In this document: one piece after another, positions 61,301-64,000 of the stretch
How positions within the stretch are numbered: the stretch's first letter is position 1
How the letters are laid out: each line of letters opens with the position of its first letter
Origin: Medicago truncatula
Lineage: Eukaryota; Streptophyta; Magnoliopsida; Fabales; Fabaceae
Assembly (NCBI RefSeq): GCF_003473485.1
Contig: NC_053048.1
Coordinates: 37,692,755 to 37,756,754 of the forward strand
Direction: 5' to 3'
DNA length: 64,000 bases
Notes under the pieces: generated by a model
The model's input: the letters and a program-made list of their open reading frames with translations, nothing else
What the model was told of the DNA's origin: nothing
Database searches by the model: none
Made by a program: the position numbers and the translations under genes

Positions 61301-61916
61301 GCGAAACATTTACTTAATGGTCATTAAATTAAAATTTGACATAGTTCCAAAAAATTCATAGCGAAATCAACAAATAGATGTTTCACATCTCCACATGCCT
61401 ACGTTATCAATGACCTAAAGGATTTCCATTTGATCACCTTCATTTCTCTACTATGTAGCACCAACACTTCTGATTAAAGTTATGTCTAGTGTCTAACACG
61501 TATCAGTGTCTGACACTGACACATTACATTACACTGAATCACTTTTATTTTCTCAAATTACTACGTATCTATGTGTCAGTGTTAGTGGCATGTGCCGTGT
61601 CCGTGTTTGTGTCAGTGTTTTTCCATTTAAGAAAAAAGCATAAGACTTAGAAAGAAAGCAACATACTTAGATGAAATAGCCTTGATGTGCTTAGCCATCT
61701 TCATTATATGCTCCTCTGATTCAATCACATTGGGACCAGCTAGCAGGAAAAACGGGTGTGCAGCCTAATGGATTCAAACAAAAACAACCCATCAGATGTA
61801 AAAACAAAAAAATAGCATTTTGATTACGACCCACAAAATTTAAAATTATGTAAACTCATGATCAGAAAGAAATCACGAACCTTGAGCTGATTATACAGCA
61901 ATGCAGATGGATCCAT
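55349..61916 (-). CDS. KDSA: 2-dehydro-3-deoxyphosphooctonate aldolase (KDO-8-phosphate synthase)
   Basis: Thirteen coding exons with exact phase: 61916-61881, 61764-61667, 61012-60916, 60017-59952, 58587-58528, 58419-58345, 58232-58148, 57893-57835, 57380-57336, 56663-56565, 56382-56335, 56206-56159, 55405-55349. The product is 290 residues, the usual plant length. It condenses arabinose-5-phosphate with phosphoenolpyruvate to KDO-8-phosphate, needed for rhamnogalacturonan II in the cell wall, and is cytosolic (no transit peptide seen). Signature stretches: [105 protein letters not shown]. Asn24 sits where metal-dependent enzymes have Cys, so this is the metal-independent class. A 5' untranslated intron (about 62036-61934) precedes the ATG. 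Confidence 0.97.
55925..56095. repeat. MITE-like repeat in the last KDSA intron
   Basis: TTTTGATGCACCATCAATGT at the left and TTTACACAGTCAAGTGCATA at the right are imperfect inverted ends, a pattern frequent in legume genomes. Non-coding. Confidence 0.5.
59070..59175. repeat. Dispersed repeat fragment in KDSA intron 4
   Basis: The run TTTTGATACCATATTAGAAG, then 'ACAGTCTAACTTAACCCC' and 'CTTGTAAAGTGAGGAT', is a familiar legume interspersed repeat type. No ends were determined. Confidence 0.4.
60368..60602. repeat. MITE in KDSA intron 3
   Basis: AAGGGTATGTTTGGAT at the left is the reverse complement of ATCCAAATATACCCT at the right, with the inner arms GAGGGGAGGATT and AAGTCCTCCATCC also pairing. 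About 235 bases. Confidence 0.8.
61490..61625. repeat. GTGTCAGTGTC-type repeat in KDSA intron 2
   Basis: Dense 'AGTGTCTGACACTGAC' and 'GTGCCGTGTCCGTG' words, similar to 26535-26870 in gene 1. Confidence 0.5.
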
Positions 61917-61933
61917 TTGGTGAGAAAATGAAT

Positions 61934-62100
61934 CTGCAGGAGAAAGAAAAGCACAGAAACACTGATCAGTGATTTACAAAAGTCAATGTGATTGATCTTT
62001 GGGGGGGAGAGATATGTTATTGGAAACGAAGAGTACCTTGTAGCTTGGTTGATAGTGAAGAAGAAAACGATAGAATGATGTTACTGTAGGAAATAAATTT
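61934..62100 (-). promoter_or_regulatory. KDSA 5' leader with a spliced intron
   Basis: A donor (CTACAAG|GTACTC at 62037/62036) and an acceptor (CCTGCAG|ATTC at 61934/61933) mark a 103-base intron in the untranslated leader, just before the ATG at 61916. The transcription start was not determined. Confidence 0.55.
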
Positions 62101-63122
62101 GTTGCTAAATAATTGTCGGTGAATGATTCAGTTACTCATCGGTCATCGGTAAAGAGGAAGATTCTATGAAGCTTTTTTTTTTTACCTTCCATTTTTTAAT
62201 GAACACCAAATTTTAATAATCATTTTGCATCTGTATGTGTAATGGGTAATCGCAATTATTTTTCAATTTATCAAAATTTTAAAATAATCAGTTAATTTCG
62301 TTAATCAAGATATTATCTAATATTAAAATGTTTCATTAATATTGTTATAGCAATCTTTCAATATACTTATTTGTTATCGTATCAATTCTCAATAGTACTT
62401 ATTTATTATCATTTCAATCCTTATATAAAATGAGTTATTGTGAGTATTCAGATATTATTTTAGCGTCAATACTATTTTGACTAATAGAGTGAACAATTAG
62501 AGATTATTTCAAAATTTTGATACACTGAGGAATTATTGTAACTATTCGTTACATATTCAGGGACTAAAGTGACGATTACTCAATTTTATAATTATGATAT
62601 TTTTTCCTCACATCAATTTAATTTGAAAAAAATATATACTACACTAATTCCAAACATTTTTAACTTATGAAAAAACTATTTTCTCTTAACTTTTATAATA
62701 TGTTGGGACGGTTTGTTGTAACAAAAAAAAAGTTTGGGATAGTTTGTCTTTCTTATCCTTATTTATCAATTTTGATACGTTTGCAACAATTTAACTTAAT
62801 TTTTTTTCCGCTCATTTGCTTTATTATGTTTGCAATTATTTAACCTAACAAATTCCATCTAAAAAAATGCATCGCACCTGATAGGATTATCAAATTTTCT
62901 TTTATAATATTTTCAGATTTCATACATTTTATGATGTGTTTTATTTTGTCTATTATGGATTATCACGTGTTATTTTTTTACCGTTACCTATCATATATTG
63001 CATTTTATTATTCGTATGTCAATCCCTTTACAATAAATCCGAGCGGAGCACGGGTCAAAAATCTAGTAGAAATATTAAAGACGGACTTGAGTATTATTTT
63101 TTGTAAAAGACAAAATTTGCAA
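62101..63122. other. Intergenic, KDSA promoter side
   Basis: AT-rich spacer with a weak inverted-repeat element at about 62240-62590. The frames at 62931-63227 and 63008-63217 are parts of the adjacent SINE and its flank, not genes. Confidence 0.45.
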
Positions 63123-63245
63123 GAGCCGGTGATATCACATTTTATATGTAGGAGTCGGGGTTCGAACCCCGAACACTCCACTTCTCCACAATTAAATTGT
63201 ATGAGTTCTAGCCACAAGGCTACGTGAAAAAAAAAAAAAAAAAAA
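63123..63245 (+). mobile_element. tRNA-derived SINE, 5'-truncated
   Basis: The B box GGGGTTCGAACCCC, then ACACTCCACTTCTCCACAAT and a tail near CTAGCCACAAGGCTACGTG plus about 19 A, is the same family as 12071-12210. The A box is not recognisable, so the head is truncated or diverged. Confidence 0.8.
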
Positions 63246-63322
63246 TTGGTTAAAAGAAAATTGAAATTAAATTGGACGGGGCATCAAATAGCGTGTCTCA
63301 ATCATGTGGTATTGTGTAGTGG

Positions 63323-63323
<1 letters not shown>

Positions 63324-63386
<63 letters not shown>
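63324..63386. repeat. Long (AT)n microsatellite
   Basis: About 31 uninterrupted AT units followed by a T tract. Confidence 0.97.
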
Positions 63387-63394
<8 letters not shown>

Positions 63395-64000
63395 TAAATA
63401 GTATGTTATTATATCAAGCATGAAAATAAATTTTTATAGATTATTAATTTATGGAGAAAATCACACATTTGCTTAAAAAAAGTTTGCTTAACGAAAACGT
63501 GTTAATCTAATGGAAAATGGTAAGGAGTTAGGACACTCTTCAAGAGTTTAAAATAGTAAGATTTTGTAGAAGAGTAGTGTTATAGTTCCCGAGAAAAGTC
63601 TTCCAAATATATCCCGAATGCTAAAATGTTGTTACAAAAAACAAAAAAACAGCTCCCACTTTCATGCGGTGACAAAAAAACAATTGTGTCGTGATGTTCC
63701 GCGAATTTATGATTTTCTATAAAAAAAAAAAAAAAAAAGCATTTCCTTTTATAGAAATGTGTGCATCAATTAATTTATTTTTTTTTTATAAAAATAAATG
63801 ATATTCATTCATTCAAATTGATAGAGTACATCGATATAATGCAAATTCGCTAAAAACAAAAGGATGAATATGTGAACAGACTCACAACATCTATGTTAAT
63901 AGCATAAAACGGCAAGGTACAAATGCATACACATATGACTATATTTAAATCTCCGGAATAGCCATGCCTCCGGATCTGCAACGTGGATGATGTCAAAGTC
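63387..64000. other. Window edge, possible exon of a neighbouring gene
   Basis: Mostly AT-rich spacer. At the very end, on the minus strand, CACGTTGCAG|ATCCGGAGGCATGGC resembles a splice acceptor followed by a short open frame (DPEAWLFRRF then stop). It could be the terminal exon of a gene lying beyond the window, but this is too short to support. Confidence 0.2.

Noticed and set aside
63008-63227. Frames on both strands around a tRNA-like box
   Set aside because: They overlap the truncated SINE and have no protein similarity.
1-64000. CRISPR arrays, prokaryotic operons, ribosome binding sites
   Set aside because: No spaced direct repeats of that kind; introns and SINEs show nuclear plant DNA.

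Overview
The window is plant nuclear DNA and most likely comes from a legume of the Medicago/Trifolium type. It is AT-rich, with GT-AG introns, tRNA-derived SINEs, many small inverted-repeat elements, LTR-element remnants and long microsatellites. It encodes plant-specific families: a P/U-type cyclin, a SIP1-type trihelix factor, KDO-8-phosphate synthase and an RGLG/copine-type vWA domain. Species assignment is inference.

Layout. 1-3.6 kb: no clear gene until a small four-helix membrane protein gene (3149-3626) whose frame is broken. 4.8-6.2 kb: a complete two-exon cyclin on the minus strand. 6.2-13.5 kb: transposon-rich DNA with one orphan terminal exon and an intact SINE with target-site duplications. 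13.5-32.1 kb: an accessory cluster of two unrelated gene families. One (A, B, C; all minus strand) is a short two-helix membrane protein. The other (1 and 2; plus strand) joins an RGLG/copine vWA domain to a C-terminal multi-pass membrane module, with no RING finger. B with gene 1, and C with gene 2, form the same head-to-head pair, so the cassette was duplicated. Gene 1 reads through nine exons with an intact MIDAS. Gene 2 is decayed: no start, MIDAS residues gone, two frame breaks, and two introns precisely absent. A solo LTR that was later tandemly duplicated, and a MULE carrying another MULE, lie in this cluster.

35-36.3 kb: single-exon trihelix factor (minus). 38.9-42.9 kb: five-exon membrane-anchored protein with a Cys-rich apple-like region and a degenerate cyclophilin-like domain (minus). 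46.4-51.1 kb: eleven-exon hnRNP R/Q-like protein with three RRMs (minus). 51.9-52.8 kb: Ty1/copia remnant. 55.3-61.9 kb: complete thirteen-coding-exon KDO-8-phosphate synthase (minus). The last 2 kb are repeats.

The single-copy genes look like ordinary housekeeping or regulatory genes with TE-filled introns, and nothing links them functionally. The unusual part is the 13.5-32 kb cluster. Exon boundaries were placed by eye from splice sites, frame continuity and protein similarity; no search was run.
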